From positions 50,162 through 114,161 of IMG/VR virus record IMGVR_UViG_3300042569_002815: DNA of 64,000 nucleotides; one strand, written 5' to 3'. This stretch comes from a virus. Below the pieces are notes generated by a model that saw only the letters and a list, made by a program, of their open reading frames with translations, ran no database searches and had not been told where the DNA came from. Of this stretch, positions 7,686-15,250 are shown piece after piece (positions within the stretch are counted from its first letter, which is position 1; the number at the start of each line of letters is the position of its first letter). Both the position numbers and the translations under genes were made by a program.

Positions 7686-8243
7686 TTATCCTAATTCATA
7701 AAATTTTTCAAGAGCAGCTTGAATTCTATCCGAAATAGATGGATCGGCTTGTTCAGCAATATCTGCAATTAGTGCAATACCATTTACGACATTATCGTAA
7801 CCAGGAAGGTATGTGACATTTTTATCTTTCTTATACATTCTTAGTACATCGATTAGGGTATCTTCAATAAAACCTGCAATTGCATTTGCATTAACGTTCA
7901 TTGGATCTTCTCCATCTGGAGAAATGATTTCAGCGTATTGTCTAACCTGTTCCCCGATTTCAGCAATTTCTTCAGCATGAGATTTATTATCTTGGTAAAC
8001 ATCAACCTTTTTGGTCTTATTAACAAGATCCTTTGGAACTCTAACTATCTTTTTGCTAGAATCCAATAATTCAATCTTAATAAAATCCGAATCCATATCA
8101 ATTACTTGACCAGGCCCTCTGTAACTAGTTACATAATCACCAGGTTCAATTTCAGGATTGTCTTCATTTTTCTGAAACTCTGCTTCAGGATCTTGCATAA
8201 ATTTGTCAAGATCAAAGTCTTCGTATATCTTAATATATTTCAT
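7686..8243 (-). CDS. Predicted internal head protein (leader IYE) with SH3-like segment
   Basis: 185 aa. Starts MKYIKIYEDFDLDKF; predicted cleavage after IYE at residue 8. Residues about 33-72 (GDYVTSYRGPGQVIDMDSDF onward) look like a KOW/SH3-type small barrel. The rest is an acidic helical region. Its start overlaps the end of the 8230-8622 leader gene by 14 nt, so the two are co-translated. No enzymatic motif seen. Confidence 0.8.
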   Translation of the reverse strand: MKYIKIYEDFDLDKFMQDPEAEFQKNEDNPEIEPGDYVTSYRGPGQVIDMDSDFIKIELLDSSKKIVRVPKDLVNKTKKVDVYQDNKSHAEEIAEIGEQVRQYAEIISPDGEDPMNVNANAIAGFIEDTLIDVLRMYKKDKNVTYLPGYDNVVNGIALIADIAEQADPSISDRIQAALEKFYELG

Positions 8244-8622
8244 CGTATTTAATAACTAGTTCACCAAGAACTTCAATTTTTCCAACTAACCTCTGAAAAG
8301 CAGTCTGATCAATTTTAACAGAATCTTTTGTTGAATATAATTCATCTAATAGTTTACTGTACTCTTTAACTGCAGATTCTCTATCTTCCTTAGACCAACC
8401 GTTTGCTGCTTTTTTGTAATATGGTAATTTAACAACAAAGTGATTATATGTTAGTAGTGCATTACCGCCTCTTTCCTTTGCACCATCTGCAATTTTAGTA
8501 GCGCCCATTAATCTAGATTCGTCAAACTCAATAAATTTTTGTTTGAGTGTATCTACCTTGGTTTCTTCAGATTTAGCCTCCTCATTAATAAATTCGCTAA
8601 AAGGTTTAATTTGGTTTTTCAT
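8230..8622 (-). CDS. Predicted internal head protein (leader INE)
   Basis: 130 aa. MKNQIKPFSEFINEE is one of the clearest capsid-targeting leaders here, nearly the T4 internal-protein pattern, with cleavage expected after INE (residue 14). The mature part is Lys/Glu-rich and helical with no recognised domain. A GATAAATAA late element lies only 4 nt upstream of the ATG, implying a leader of almost no length. Confidence 0.82.
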   Translation of the reverse strand: MKNQIKPFSEFINEEAKSEETKVDTLKQKFIEFDESRLMGATKIADGAKERGGNALLTYNHFVVKLPYYKKAANGWSKEDRESAVKEYSKLLDELYSTKDSVKIDQTAFQRLVGKIEVLGELVIKYDEIY

Positions 8623-8626
8623 ATAG

Positions 8627-8635
8627 TTATTTATC
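8627..8635 (-). promoter_or_regulatory. T4-like late promoter GATAAATAA
   Basis: Directly upstream of the 8230-8622 leader gene; spacing suggests a leaderless or near-leaderless transcript. Confidence 0.65.
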
Positions 8636-8641
8636 TAAAAT

Positions 8642-8667
8642 AAAAAAGGACTGAATTTCTTCAGTCC
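8642..8667 (-). terminator. Rho-independent terminator
   Basis: Stem GGACTGAA/TTCAGTCC with a GAAA tetraloop on the minus strand and a T run. It ends the tRNA-Leu and tRNA-like unit. Confidence 0.85.
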
Positions 8668-8672
8668 AGTCG

Positions 8673-8786
8673 TACAAGAGGAAGGACTTGCACCTTCACG
8701 GTTTAGTTACCTACTAACCAACCTCTGGGCGAGGTCACGTCTATCTATCGACATGTGGCCACATGTGTCGCTTCCGCCACTCTTGT
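8673..8786 (-). tRNA. Aberrant class II tRNA-like element with hairpin in the D loop
   Basis: A 7-bp acceptor stem (ACAAGAG/CTCTTGT), a 5-bp T stem and a long variable arm fold as in a class II tRNA. The anticodon stem GACCT/AGGTT frames loop CGCCCAG, so position 33 is G instead of U and the nominal anticodon is CCC. The T loop is TGCAAGT rather than TTCRANT. The D loop holds an extra hairpin containing the 16-bp palindrome at 8751-8766. It lies 6 nt from tRNA-Leu(TAG). Either a decayed tRNA or a tRNA mimic; the intact acceptor and variable stems argue against simple decay. Confidence 0.5.
8751..8766. repeat. 16-bp perfect palindrome
   Basis: ACATGTGGCCACATGT sits inside the D-loop region of the tRNA-like element. 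It can form an RNA hairpin or be a protein-binding site. Confidence 0.8.
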
Positions 8787-8792
8787 ATTGAG

Positions 8793-8874
8793 TACCCCCT
8801 GAGAGACTCGAACTCTCAAACCTTGCGGCACTAGATCCTAAGTCTAGCGTGTCTACCAATTCCACCAAAGGGGC
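8793..8874 (-). tRNA. tRNA-Leu(TAG)
   Basis: Class II cloverleaf; anticodon loop CTTAGGA gives TAG. Variable arm TGCCGCAAGGT is typical of Leu. CCA not encoded. Confidence 0.95.
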
Positions 8875-8879
8875 AGGTG

Positions 8880-9137
8880 TTATTTCTTATACTTTACAAT
8901 TTTAATTTGAACAGTATCACCCACTCTCATTGCTTTTCTAGATGTGTGAGTTGTTCCGCAATCAGTTTTAATTCTCCACTCTGGATCAATTTGCAGTGTA
9001 TGCTTTTGACCGATTTGGAAATATTCAACCTCTGTCACAACACAATCCTTTTCGATTACTTCAGCAACCTTAGGAGATTCACAGCCAAGAGCGGCTATTG
9101 TAAAAATTGTTCCAATTATAAAATATACTTTTTTCAT
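8880..9137 (-). CDS. Small lipoprotein
   Basis: 85 aa from MKKVYFIIGTIFTIAALGC. An earlier in-frame ATG lies inside tRNA-Arg and is rejected. Residues 1-18 are a signal peptide and Cys19 follows a lipobox (AALGC), so it should be a membrane-anchored lipoprotein. The mature part is short with no known domain. It could act in superinfection exclusion or envelope change, as many phage lipoproteins do, but nothing in the sequence shows which. Confidence 0.75.
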   Translation of the reverse strand: MKKVYFIIGTIFTIAALGCESPKVAEVIEKDCVVTEVEYFQIGQKHTLQIDPEWRIKTDCGTTHTSRKAMRVGDTVQIKIVKYKK

Positions 9138-9149
9138 ATCTAAATTTTG

Positions 9150-9224
9150 TGGTAGTCCCGCCAAGAATCGAACTTGGATCCACTGCTTAGAAGGCAGTTG
9201 TTCTATCCGTTGAACTACAGGACC
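9150..9224 (-). tRNA. tRNA-Arg(TCT)
   Basis: Canonical cloverleaf; loop CTTCTAA gives TCT. CCA appears to be encoded at the 3' end (9150-9152). Confidence 0.94.
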
Positions 9225-9230
9225 GTGTCG

Positions 9231-9419
9231 TTATTTACTGTTATTCAATTCTCTCCATAGCTTATCGCTATATAGATTAACTAAAATAAACAGGGTCCAC
9301 CATCTGACATCAATAACATCTAACATGCTCTTATCAAATGCTGCAATTGCCAATACTACCATAAGTAGTAAGTTAATTACAATCTGTGTCCAAATTAAAA
9401 ATTTACTCGTCTTTTCCAT
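9231..9419 (-). CDS. Small protein with two transmembrane segments
   Basis: 62 aa from MEKTSKFLIW; the earlier ATG would run into tRNA-Pro and is rejected. Two hydrophobic segments (about residues 6-26 and 38-50). It sits between two tRNA genes with a GTATAATA element 5 nt upstream. Function unknown. Confidence 0.6.
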   Translation of the reverse strand: MEKTSKFLIWTQIVINLLLMVVLAIAAFDKSMLDVIDVRWWTLFILVNLYSDKLWRELNNSK

Positions 9420-9424
9420 AATTA

Positions 9425-9432
9425 TATTATAC
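9425..9432 (-). promoter_or_regulatory. GTATAATA promoter element
   Basis: Lies 5 nt before the start of the 9231-9419 gene. Confidence 0.5.
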
Positions 9433-9443
9433 CTAAAATTTAG

Positions 9444-9518
9444 TCGGGATGGCAAGATTCGAACTTGCGACCTCCTGCTCCCAAAGCAGGCGCGATAACC
9501 GTGCTACGCTACATCCCG
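9444..9518 (-). tRNA. tRNA-Pro(TGG)
   Basis: Canonical cloverleaf; loop TTTGGGA gives TGG. Acceptor CGGGATG/CATCCCG. CCA not encoded. Confidence 0.95.
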
Positions 9519-9541
9519 AGTAGCTAAAACTAATATACTAA

Positions 9542-9844
9542 TTAACTAGTAATTAGAGTGTCCGATTTTTGCGACTTTGAACTTGTCGATCCTAATTTTT
9601 TATCAAGTCTTGAATCAGTGTAGGATTTGCACTCTAATTCGACTCTTCTTATTTCTAATTCTAAATCTGTTCTCCATACTTGGAGATCTTGGTGGTAATC
9701 TCGATTTATTTGATCGAGACCTTGGTGGAGATTTTCAATCTGCCTTGCTTGTCTGTTAACCTTAAGCAAACCAATAACAACAACTACGGCAAATGCAATA
9801 GCAACCATCGTTAGCATACCTAAAGCGAATGAAGTTAATTCCAT
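9542..9844 (-). CDS. Membrane-anchored coiled-coil protein
   Basis: 100 aa. N-terminal hydrophobic segment (about 4-27, LGMLTMVAIAFAVVVVIGLL) and a coiled-coil region (about 30-80) rich in Q, D, E, R and L, then a Ser/Lys tail. Topology resembles spanin or phage membrane anchors. No family recognised. Confidence 0.65.
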   Translation of the reverse strand: MELTSFALGMLTMVAIAFAVVVVIGLLKVNRQARQIENLHQGLDQINRDYHQDLQVWRTDLELEIRRVELECKSYTDSRLDKKLGSTSSKSQKSDTLITS

Positions 9845-9905
9845 TGTTTTAAGATTATTTTGTGTCTTAGCTACAATGGTCTTATACTACAGAAAAAAGA
9901 ATGGA

Positions 9906-10142
9906 TTAATCGAGATGAAAATAGATCTCAGCCAGTGGATAGAGTTTTTCACTGGGGCTTTTAACTGATACTTGCGGTCGATAAACTCTAGTGTTTGTTT
10001 TCCTGTGGTTTCTTGCCATCCAGATTGTTACAAACTCTTTTACCGTATCTTCTACCTCTTCACCTTTAGAATTTACCATAGTAAAGCGCTTGCCGATGTA
10101 AGTATCGTCAATGGTAACTGGTGATTTTAGTAGTGTCGACAT
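9906..10142 (-). CDS. Hypothetical protein
   Basis: 78 aa, basic, mixed alpha/beta composition (TIDDTYIGKRFTMVNSKGEE). No motif recognised. A weaker late-like box (GTTAAATAAC) lies just upstream. Confidence 0.6.
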   Translation of the reverse strand: MSTLLKSPVTIDDTYIGKRFTMVNSKGEEVEDTVKEFVTIWMARNHRKTNTRVYRPQVSVKSPSEKLYPLAEIYFHLD

Positions 10143-10228
10143 AATAACAGTTGTTAATTTTAGTTATTTAACAAAGTCGCCACTAAAAGTTTTTAAAAAA
10201 TGAAAGCTTTTATAAAAATAACATTAAA

Positions 10229-10693
10229 TTAATCTTGAAGTCGTCCCGCTCCTTTGTATGCAGCCCTATATCGAGGTTCCATTAGTGAACTTACTTTAAC
10301 ACCCTCTGCCCTATTTGCTGAATGAACAAACATAGTTTCTCCGATATAAGTTCCACAGTGCCAACCCGATGGAGATTGACTGCTTCTAAAAAATACGAGG
10401 TCTCCTATTTCAAGACTGTCCTTTTTAATTCGGATAGTTTGATTCCATTGTTTATAGCAAACTCCTTCTAGTTTAACCTCATAAACATCTTGATAGAGTC
10501 TTTTATTAAACTGTGAACAGTCAATACCCGCTTCAGTTGAACCGCCAAGTTTATATGGTTTACCGATCCACCTTATAACAAATGCATTAAGAATTGAATC
10601 TTGTGTAAATGGAGGAACTTCAGTTAAAACTTGACCGAAGCCTAACGACGTTAATGCGGTAAGAAGAAATCCTACAACCAATAATTTTTTCAT
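10229..10693 (-). CDS. Secreted NlpC/P60 cysteine peptidase
   Basis: 154 aa. Signal peptide at 1-20 (MKKLLVVGFLLTALTSLGFG). The NlpC/P60 fold shows GIDCSQF with catalytic Cys59, a GDLVFF strand, and WHCGTYIG with catalytic His112. The family cleaves peptide bonds in peptidoglycan stems. The Sec signal implies export to the periplasm on its own, independent of a holin, so timing must be set by transcription. Full-length single domain without a binding module. Confidence 0.88.
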   Translation of the reverse strand: MKKLLVVGFLLTALTSLGFGQVLTEVPPFTQDSILNAFVIRWIGKPYKLGGSTEAGIDCSQFNKRLYQDVYEVKLEGVCYKQWNQTIRIKKDSLEIGDLVFFRSSQSPSGWHCGTYIGETMFVHSANRAEGVKVSSLMEPRYRAAYKGAGRLQD

Positions 10694-10710
10694 AATTTTA
10701 ATTTTTAAAT

Positions 10711-10944
10711 TTAATCTGGAAGATCTAATGCAAGAGATTGCATAAATCCAGGATTTGCTTTGATTTCGCTAATTGCATCTAATAATTCACCCTTTGACAT
10801 GCCAAACAGCGAACAGCGTTCTTTAATACACTTTTCTTCTTTAGTGTCATAGTTTTCCCAAACATCATAGAAATATCCAAGCGCATGGTCCCAACCATAT
10901 ATGATGGTATTTCCATTGTCTAGTTTTTTAGTGTATCTGCTCAT
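10711..10944 (-). CDS. Hypothetical protein
   Basis: 77 aa, charged, with a Trp/Tyr-rich central part (YGWDHALGYFYDVWENYD) and two cysteines in KCIKERC. Its ATG touches the stop of the upstream gene, so the run 10711-12364 looks like one operon of small genes. No family recognised. Confidence 0.65.
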   Translation of the reverse strand: MSRYTKKLDNGNTIIYGWDHALGYFYDVWENYDTKEEKCIKERCSLFGMSKGELLDAISEIKANPGFMQSLALDLPD

Positions 10945-11252
10945 TAGTTCTTTGATTTAATTGCGCTAAGAATAATATCAGTTATTCTATTTAGACGCCA
11001 TTCACTCTTTTGTTCTTTAATTGTTAATGGTTCAGTATTATTATGAACATTAACTTGACTATTATATTGATATCTAAATGCATCAAAATATATTTGATGT
11101 AAATGGGTTGGAATATCACTAAAGTCAGCTGTACATTCAATTGGTAAAGAGGTCTCACTACCAGCAATCTTAATACTACTCTTAATAGTAACTTTGCCAG
11201 AACCTTTCATGGTTAGGTGGCTTGAATCTGTATTAATTGTTAGTGTGCTCAT
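10944..11252 (-). CDS. Hypothetical protein
   Basis: 102 aa from MSTLTINTDSSHLTMKGSG. This start avoids a long overlap with the upstream gene. The first half is beta-rich with alternating Thr/Ser/Ile. No motif recognised. Confidence 0.6.
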   Translation of the reverse strand: MSTLTINTDSSHLTMKGSGKVTIKSSIKIAGSETSLPIECTADFSDIPTHLHQIYFDAFRYQYNSQVNVHNNTEPLTIKEQKSEWRLNRITDIILSAIKSKN

Positions 11253-11520
11253 AATCTGATACTTTAAGACCCCATTGCATATCAACCCAGCTCATATTGA
11301 TCTCGGCCTGTTTTTTAGTTGTAAGTCTATTGTTTTTACGTAAATAATCAACGCCCCATTCCATCCATTGATCACGCTGTTCCATAGTCATGGTCCAATC
11401 CCAAAACCAATTGTCTTTACGGTCAACTATATCTTCGTACTTAACAGCATGACCAGCGATCTCAAACATTTTATCAATGAGGATCTTAGCATTTTCTTCT
11501 GGAGTTTTCTTCTTTGCCAT
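11233..11520 (-). CDS. Hypothetical protein
   Basis: 95 aa from MAKKKTPEENAKILIDKMF; chosen because the earlier ATG adds an atypical extension. Trp-rich centre (NWFWDWTMTMEQRDQWMEWG). Helical and charged; family not recognised. Confidence 0.65.
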   Translation of the reverse strand: MAKKKTPEENAKILIDKMFEIAGHAVKYEDIVDRKDNWFWDWTMTMEQRDQWMEWGVDYLRKNNRLTTKKQAEINMSWVDMQWGLKVSDYEHTNN

Positions 11521-11521
11521 A

Positions 11522-11785
11522 TTATAGAGCTTGAATTTTCGCAAGAGCTTCGCTCACTGCAGTCTCACTTAAATATCCTAATACATCATCAGTAATTGGA
11601 GTATCATAAGTAATATCACCATCTTGACCAAATACTGCTAATTCGTATTGACCTCTGGTTCCACCATATGAAAATGGGGTTTTAACTATGCTTGCTCCAA
11701 ATCCATTAGCAAATTGGATTTTTGCCTGAACGCCACCCATTCCATTTGGATGATCTTTAAATTCTAAATCTTTAAATGTTTTCAT
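11522..11785 (-). CDS. Hypothetical protein
   Basis: 87 aa, beginning MKTFKDLEFKDHPNG. Gly-rich, beta-type centre (YGGTRGQYELAVFGQDGDITYD). The start faintly recalls the capsid leaders but lacks the (I/L/V)-x-E end, so it is not counted as one. Confidence 0.65.
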   Translation of the reverse strand: MKTFKDLEFKDHPNGMGGVQAKIQFANGFGASIVKTPFSYGGTRGQYELAVFGQDGDITYDTPITDDVLGYLSETAVSEALAKIQAL

Positions 11786-11788
11786 TTC

Positions 11789-12028
11789 TTAAAAATTAAA
11801 TGGTTCGCCGTCTACCTTAACTGCAACAATATCCTTGTAGTTAGATAAACTTTGAATATACTTTTTAGGATTTTTAACCTTATCATAAGATAGGGTTTTT
11901 CCATTATTGTAGGTAATTTCAACAACTGACCCACCTGGAGTCAAGCTTAAATTATTTGTTCTAAATTGATCAGAGACATTTAGTGTTCTACTTACTTGCA
12001 TATATCGTTTTAAATTTGCTGGGTTCAT
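11789..12028 (-). CDS. Hypothetical protein
   Basis: 79 aa, basic, with an SH3-like or beta composition (GGSVVEITYNNGKTLSYDKV). Part of the small-gene run. No family recognised. Confidence 0.6.
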   Translation of the reverse strand: MNPANLKRYMQVSRTLNVSDQFRTNNLSLTPGGSVVEITYNNGKTLSYDKVKNPKKYIQSLSNYKDIVAVKVDGEPFNF

Positions 12029-12034
12029 ATTAGA

Positions 12035-12364
12035 CTATTGTCCGCAACCGCAATCGGCATCCTCTGATAGAGGACCTTCAATTGGAGGTTCGCTCGGTTT
12101 ATAAAATGCTTGATTACGTTCCCATAATTCATCATCAGTAATATCAACTTGACCTTCTTCATCGATAAATCTAAGAGTCCATCTACCTTCACCATACTTT
12201 TGGTTAAGTTCTTCAATTCTGTCCGGTCTAGTATCAACTAAATCTCCTTTTGCAAAGGTATAGTTTGAACACACATGAGAATAGAGTACTTCTCCTTCTT
12301 CAGTTACAACTAAAAATTGGGCATCTTCTGTTTGTCTAATGCCTGGATAAATGTATAGATTCAT
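12035..12364 (-). CDS. Hypothetical acidic protein with CGCG tail
   Basis: 109 aa. Acidic, with the C-terminus ending DADCGCGQ, which could bind a metal. The middle (RPDRIEELNQKYGEGRWTLRF) is helical. No family recognised. Confidence 0.6.
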   Translation of the reverse strand: MNLYIYPGIRQTEDAQFLVVTEEGEVLYSHVCSNYTFAKGDLVDTRPDRIEELNQKYGEGRWTLRFIDEEGQVDITDDELWERNQAFYKPSEPPIEGPLSEDADCGCGQ

Positions 12365-12368
12365 ATAA

Positions 12369-12464
12369 TTAGCTTGATTTGATAATTCCCCAAATAACTC
12401 CGCCTAGCCAAAGAGCTATGACTAAATAAATTATTAGGTCCTTTCCGTTAATTTTATTTTTCAT
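12369..12464 (-). CDS. Single-span membrane microprotein, 31 aa
   Basis: MKNKINGKDL then a transmembrane helix (LIIYLVIALWLGGVIWGII) and a short tail. A GTATAATA element sits 5 nt upstream. One of several similar one-span microproteins in this window. Function unknown. Confidence 0.55.
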   Translation of the reverse strand: MKNKINGKDLIIYLVIALWLGGVIWGIIKSS

Positions 12465-12469
12465 AATAA

Positions 12470-12477
12470 TATTATAC
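12470..12477 (-). promoter_or_regulatory. GTATAATA promoter element
   Basis: Lies 5 nt before the 12369-12464 microprotein. Confidence 0.5.
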
Positions 12478-12490
12478 TAAATTAGTTTTA

Positions 12491-13618
12491 TTAATGGCTA
12501 TCACCAACTTCCCAGTTTTCTGCATAGATCAAGTAATCTGGATTAATTACTTTTGCAACTTTGCTTCTATCTCCAGTATGATGTTTTACAACAACTCCTT
12601 CGTGAGGCACTTTAGTTCCAAAGATAAAATTATCAAAGACATACATATCTTCAATTTCTTTATTCCAATCTCCTACATAAAGTACATCAACATAAGGTAA
12701 GTCCATTTCAATTCCAACAAAATTAAAGGCCTCATCAGTTGAACAGTATTTGCCATTGATTTCCAAGTCAAATCCTGCAAATTCAATTTCCTTTAGACCA
12801 TAGTCATAATTCTTTTGAATACCTGCTCCATAGATTTCTCCATATAGAACAACGCCAATTCCAATACCATCTGGGAATCTTTCGGGATCCTTGGCAAACT
12901 TCCATAAAACCTGTTTAAGATTATACTTTGCAGCAATATCATACCAGACATTAGTGTCGTAGAAGCCCTGAGAGTCTGATCCTTTTTCTACATTATGTGA
13001 ACCTACTACAAATTCGTAATCGACCCATTTTGCACCAAAGAATTTCTTTACCTTATCGAATAGAGATAATTTGTTTTTCTTTACAATACCATATCGAGCA
13101 TTGGTTCCATGGATCTTACGTGAAATTTCAACCCAATCATCTTCAGTAAAAATTCCTGGTACGTTCTTTGCATTTGGAAATTTGTAGTAAATATGAAAGT
13201 TTGGATTTTCTGAATATCTGATCTTTTTACCAGAACTCAATTGAACCTGCTTAACTGGTGGTTCGTATTTCCAAATATTCATTGCATACATCATGTCTTT
13301 ACCTTCATAGTAATTTTCCATGAATGGAACATGTTTAATTGGAATGATTAGACACTCTGAATATACTCCACGTAATTTTACAGTACGGACTCTACCGCCT
13401 TTACGTAAATAGTTTGTAACATTTAAGGTGTCAGACAATTCGACTGGAATTACTGCATCGGTTGTTGCAACTACTACAAGATCCCCATTAGAGTATTGTC
13501 CCTTTTGGACAATTGCTTGCCATCCACTGACTAATGCCAATTCAATAGCATCTGCTCCTGGAATAGGTACGATTTCACCAATACTTGTTACAAAGCAAAC
13601 TGAATTATTATTTTCCAT
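12491..13618 (-). CDS. RNA ligase with N-terminal OB-like domain (DRB0094/Rnl5-like)
   Basis: 375 aa. Residues about 1-120 form an OB-like domain (GADAIELALVSGWQAIVQKG). The nucleotidyltransferase core has motif I KIHGTN with AMP-accepting Lys168, and EGVVVK near the C-terminus as motif IV. Domain order matches the Deinococcus-type RNA ligase family rather than T4 Rnl1. It would seal breaks in RNA such as cleaved tRNA. The P-loop kinase gene lies 2 nt upstream, a ligase-kinase pairing typical of RNA repair. It lies in a window with 25 tRNA genes, which are plausible substrates. Confidence 0.9.
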   Translation of the reverse strand: MENNNSVCFVTSIGEIVPIPGADAIELALVSGWQAIVQKGQYSNGDLVVVATTDAVIPVELSDTLNVTNYLRKGGRVRTVKLRGVYSECLIIPIKHVPFMENYYEGKDMMYAMNIWKYEPPVKQVQLSSGKKIRYSENPNFHIYYKFPNAKNVPGIFTEDDWVEISRKIHGTNARYGIVKKNKLSLFDKVKKFFGAKWVDYEFVVGSHNVEKGSDSQGFYDTNVWYDIAAKYNLKQVLWKFAKDPERFPDGIGIGVVLYGEIYGAGIQKNYDYGLKEIEFAGFDLEINGKYCSTDEAFNFVGIEMDLPYVDVLYVGDWNKEIEDMYVFDNFIFGTKVPHEGVVVKHHTGDRSKVAKVINPDYLIYAENWEVGDSH

Positions 13619-13620
13619 TT

Positions 13621-14034
13621 TTATAATTTTATTTCAAAACGATTTTTCATTTGTTCCAACTTATCATCAGGCACACCATGCACATTTACACCACCGTGTC
13701 TATTTTCTACAATTAGGGAAGTAACCCGATAGTTCCACTGTTTAGCTAAATCAAAGTATGCCTCCATTTCCCATTCTTGTGTAAAGGTATTAGATACAAT
13801 AATTGTACTATTGTGTCCAGTTGTATGGTTTAGGAGCATTGCATGTTCAACACTATCTTTGCACCACTTATGTGCATCTTTAATTTTAGCTGGATCGAAT
13901 TTATAAACTCCAGCCTCGATAAAATATTGATCTGCTTCAAAGTGAACGCATCCACTTCCACCTGCTCCTAATAGGGTTGCCGTTGTACTTTTACCCGAAC
14001 CTGGGATTCCTCTCACTAAAATTAAGTTTTTCAT
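13621..14034 (-). CDS. P-loop kinase, polynucleotide-kinase-like
   Basis: 137 aa. Walker A GIPGSGKST at 9-17 followed by an AAA_33-type kinase fold (HFEADQYF, IIVSNTF, then a lid helix). Proteins of this type phosphorylate 5' ends of nucleic acids or small substrates. The gene is 2 nt from the RNA ligase, so a 5'-kinase step of RNA repair is the best inference. It lacks the phosphatase half of T4 Pnkp, which other genes here might supply. Confidence 0.83.
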   Translation of the reverse strand: MKNLILVRGIPGSGKSTTATLLGAGGSGCVHFEADQYFIEAGVYKFDPAKIKDAHKWCKDSVEHAMLLNHTTGHNSTIIVSNTFTQEWEMEAYFDLAKQWNYRVTSLIVENRHGGVNVHGVPDDKLEQMKNRFEIKL

Positions 14035-14035
14035 A

Positions 14036-14566
14036 TTAAGTTATATCTGGATTTAAATATACTAATTCGCAATTATGTTTTACCCATTTAACTGGAAAGG
14101 TTAAGTGATTAGATGAGGCTGACATTTTTTCTAATTTACATAGAGCCTCATTCAAGAAAACTTGGGTTGAGCCTTTCCAAATACGCTGACAAATTAGGCC
14201 ACTTTTTACATCAAACTCTGCAAAGAAAAATGCTGAGTTTCGGGTTATTCTAATTAAATTACCATCGTGAATTCTATCTAATTGAAATCCTCCTCCCTCT
14301 TTACATGATAAGTATTCATATTGTTCCTTACCACATTGAGAATAAGCATCTGCTCCATGTTTAGTAGTATGACACTTATGACCAAGAATTTCAGCAATCA
14401 TCCATTCTTTAATAAAACCTGGAGTTAACAAGTCTTGTTGAAAGCCTAAACCAGCCTTAAGCTGGTCTAGAGTTTCAATTAATAATTTAACTTTGTTTGG
14501 CTCAGATTCTATTATTTTAAGTAGATCGGTGGTTGTCATTTTCTGATTTAGCTTGATTGTATTCAT
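14036..14566 (-). CDS. Hypothetical protein, possible restriction-endonuclease-like fold
   Basis: 176 aa. The stretch EWMIAEILGHKC...HGADAY...YEYLSCK has the spacing of an E-D-ExK type nuclease core (Glu, then Asp in GADAY, then Glu/Lys in YEYLSCK). A following GGGFQLDRI and RITRN block looks conserved. This is a pattern-level suggestion only. A second ATG (MTTTD, codon 10) is an alternative start. It follows the kinase and ligase genes and could belong to the same response set. Confidence 0.6.
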   Translation of the reverse strand: MNTIKLNQKMTTTDLLKIIESEPNKVKLLIETLDQLKAGLGFQQDLLTPGFIKEWMIAEILGHKCHTTKHGADAYSQCGKEQYEYLSCKEGGGFQLDRIHDGNLIRITRNSAFFFAEFDVKSGLICQRIWKGSTQVFLNEALCKLEKMSASSNHLTFPVKWVKHNCELVYLNPDIT

Positions 14567-14750
14567 TAATCATATGTGCAGCTAATGCAATAACAAATGC
14601 AATAACTAGTATTAATAGTGCAAGGCCGCCAATAAATGAGAGTATGCTTGATTTATTCATTAGAATAAAAGCCTCTTCAATTGTTGAGACTACGCCGACT
14701 GTCACTAAAAAATATAGTATGACTATGCCAAGGGTTGATGCTATTTTCAT
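14517..14750 (-). CDS. Small protein with two transmembrane segments
   Basis: 77 aa. Hydrophobic segments at about 5-24 and 36-60 with a polar tail. The end overlaps the next gene by up to 50 nt. Function unknown. Confidence 0.6.
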   Translation of the reverse strand: MKIASTLGIVILYFLVTVGVVSTIEEAFILMNKSSILSFIGGLALLILVIAFVIALAAHMINEYNQAKSENDNHRST

Positions 14751-14770
14751 ATAAATTATTAAAAAGTTAG

Positions 14771-14844
14771 TGGTCCATACAGGACTCGAACCTGTGACCT
14801 TCTCGTTATGAGCGAGCTGCTCTAACCAACTGAGCTAAAGGACC
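14771..14844 (-). tRNA. tRNA-Met(CAT), elongator-like
   Basis: Canonical cloverleaf; loop CTCATAA gives CAT. The G1-C72 pair and TAGCTCAGTTGGTTAGAGC D arm are elongator-like. One T-T mismatch at pair 6. Could also be Ile(CAT) if lysidine-modified. Confidence 0.9.
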
Positions 14845-14845
14845 G

Positions 14846-15187
14846 TTAAATTGAATAATACTTTTGAAGATCTTCACGTATTATAACCAAACCATCTGGC
14901 AAAAACCTAACAACGGCTTGATTTAATTTAGGAGAGTCTTCATTTTCAAAACGTCCATCCATTTCATAAAGAACATAGATAGTTTTTCCTTCAGCTATTG
15001 CGATTTCGCTTAATTCATCTTTGCTAAGTGTAATGTCAATATCTCCCCACCAAATCTTGCCCTCATCTGTACATACATTAGAATTAAAAATTACTAAATT
15101 ACCAGGGTTATTTTCGCGATAACCGCTTTTGCTACCTGATACAATATGGCCAGGCCAGCCTAATACTTGATTTAATAGATTTTCCAT
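14846..15187 (-). CDS. Hypothetical protein
   Basis: 113 aa, mixed alpha/beta with a clear hydrophobic core (KTIYVLYEMDGRFE, VVRFLPDGLVIIRED). No family recognised. A GTATAATA element lies 19 nt upstream and tRNA-Met is directly downstream. Confidence 0.65.
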   Translation of the reverse strand: MENLLNQVLGWPGHIVSGSKSGYRENNPGNLVIFNSNVCTDEGKIWWGDIDITLSKDELSEIAIAEGKTIYVLYEMDGRFENEDSPKLNQAVVRFLPDGLVIIREDLQKYYSI

Positions 15188-15206
15188 TTCTGTAAATTTA
15201 TAAAGA

Positions 15207-15214
15207 TATTATAC
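15207..15214 (-). promoter_or_regulatory. GTATAATA promoter element
   Basis: Located 19 nt before the 14846-15187 gene. Confidence 0.5.
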
Positions 15215-15228
15215 CTAAAAGAAGTGAG

Positions 15229-15240
15229 TTAGAGCCTCTC
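15229..15240. repeat. Left arm of 12-bp inverted repeat flanking 15251-16045
   Basis: TTAGAGCCTCTC, the exact reverse complement of 16120-16131. The two arms bracket one gene. Confidence 0.6.
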
Positions 15241-15250
15241 TGTTCTGGTT

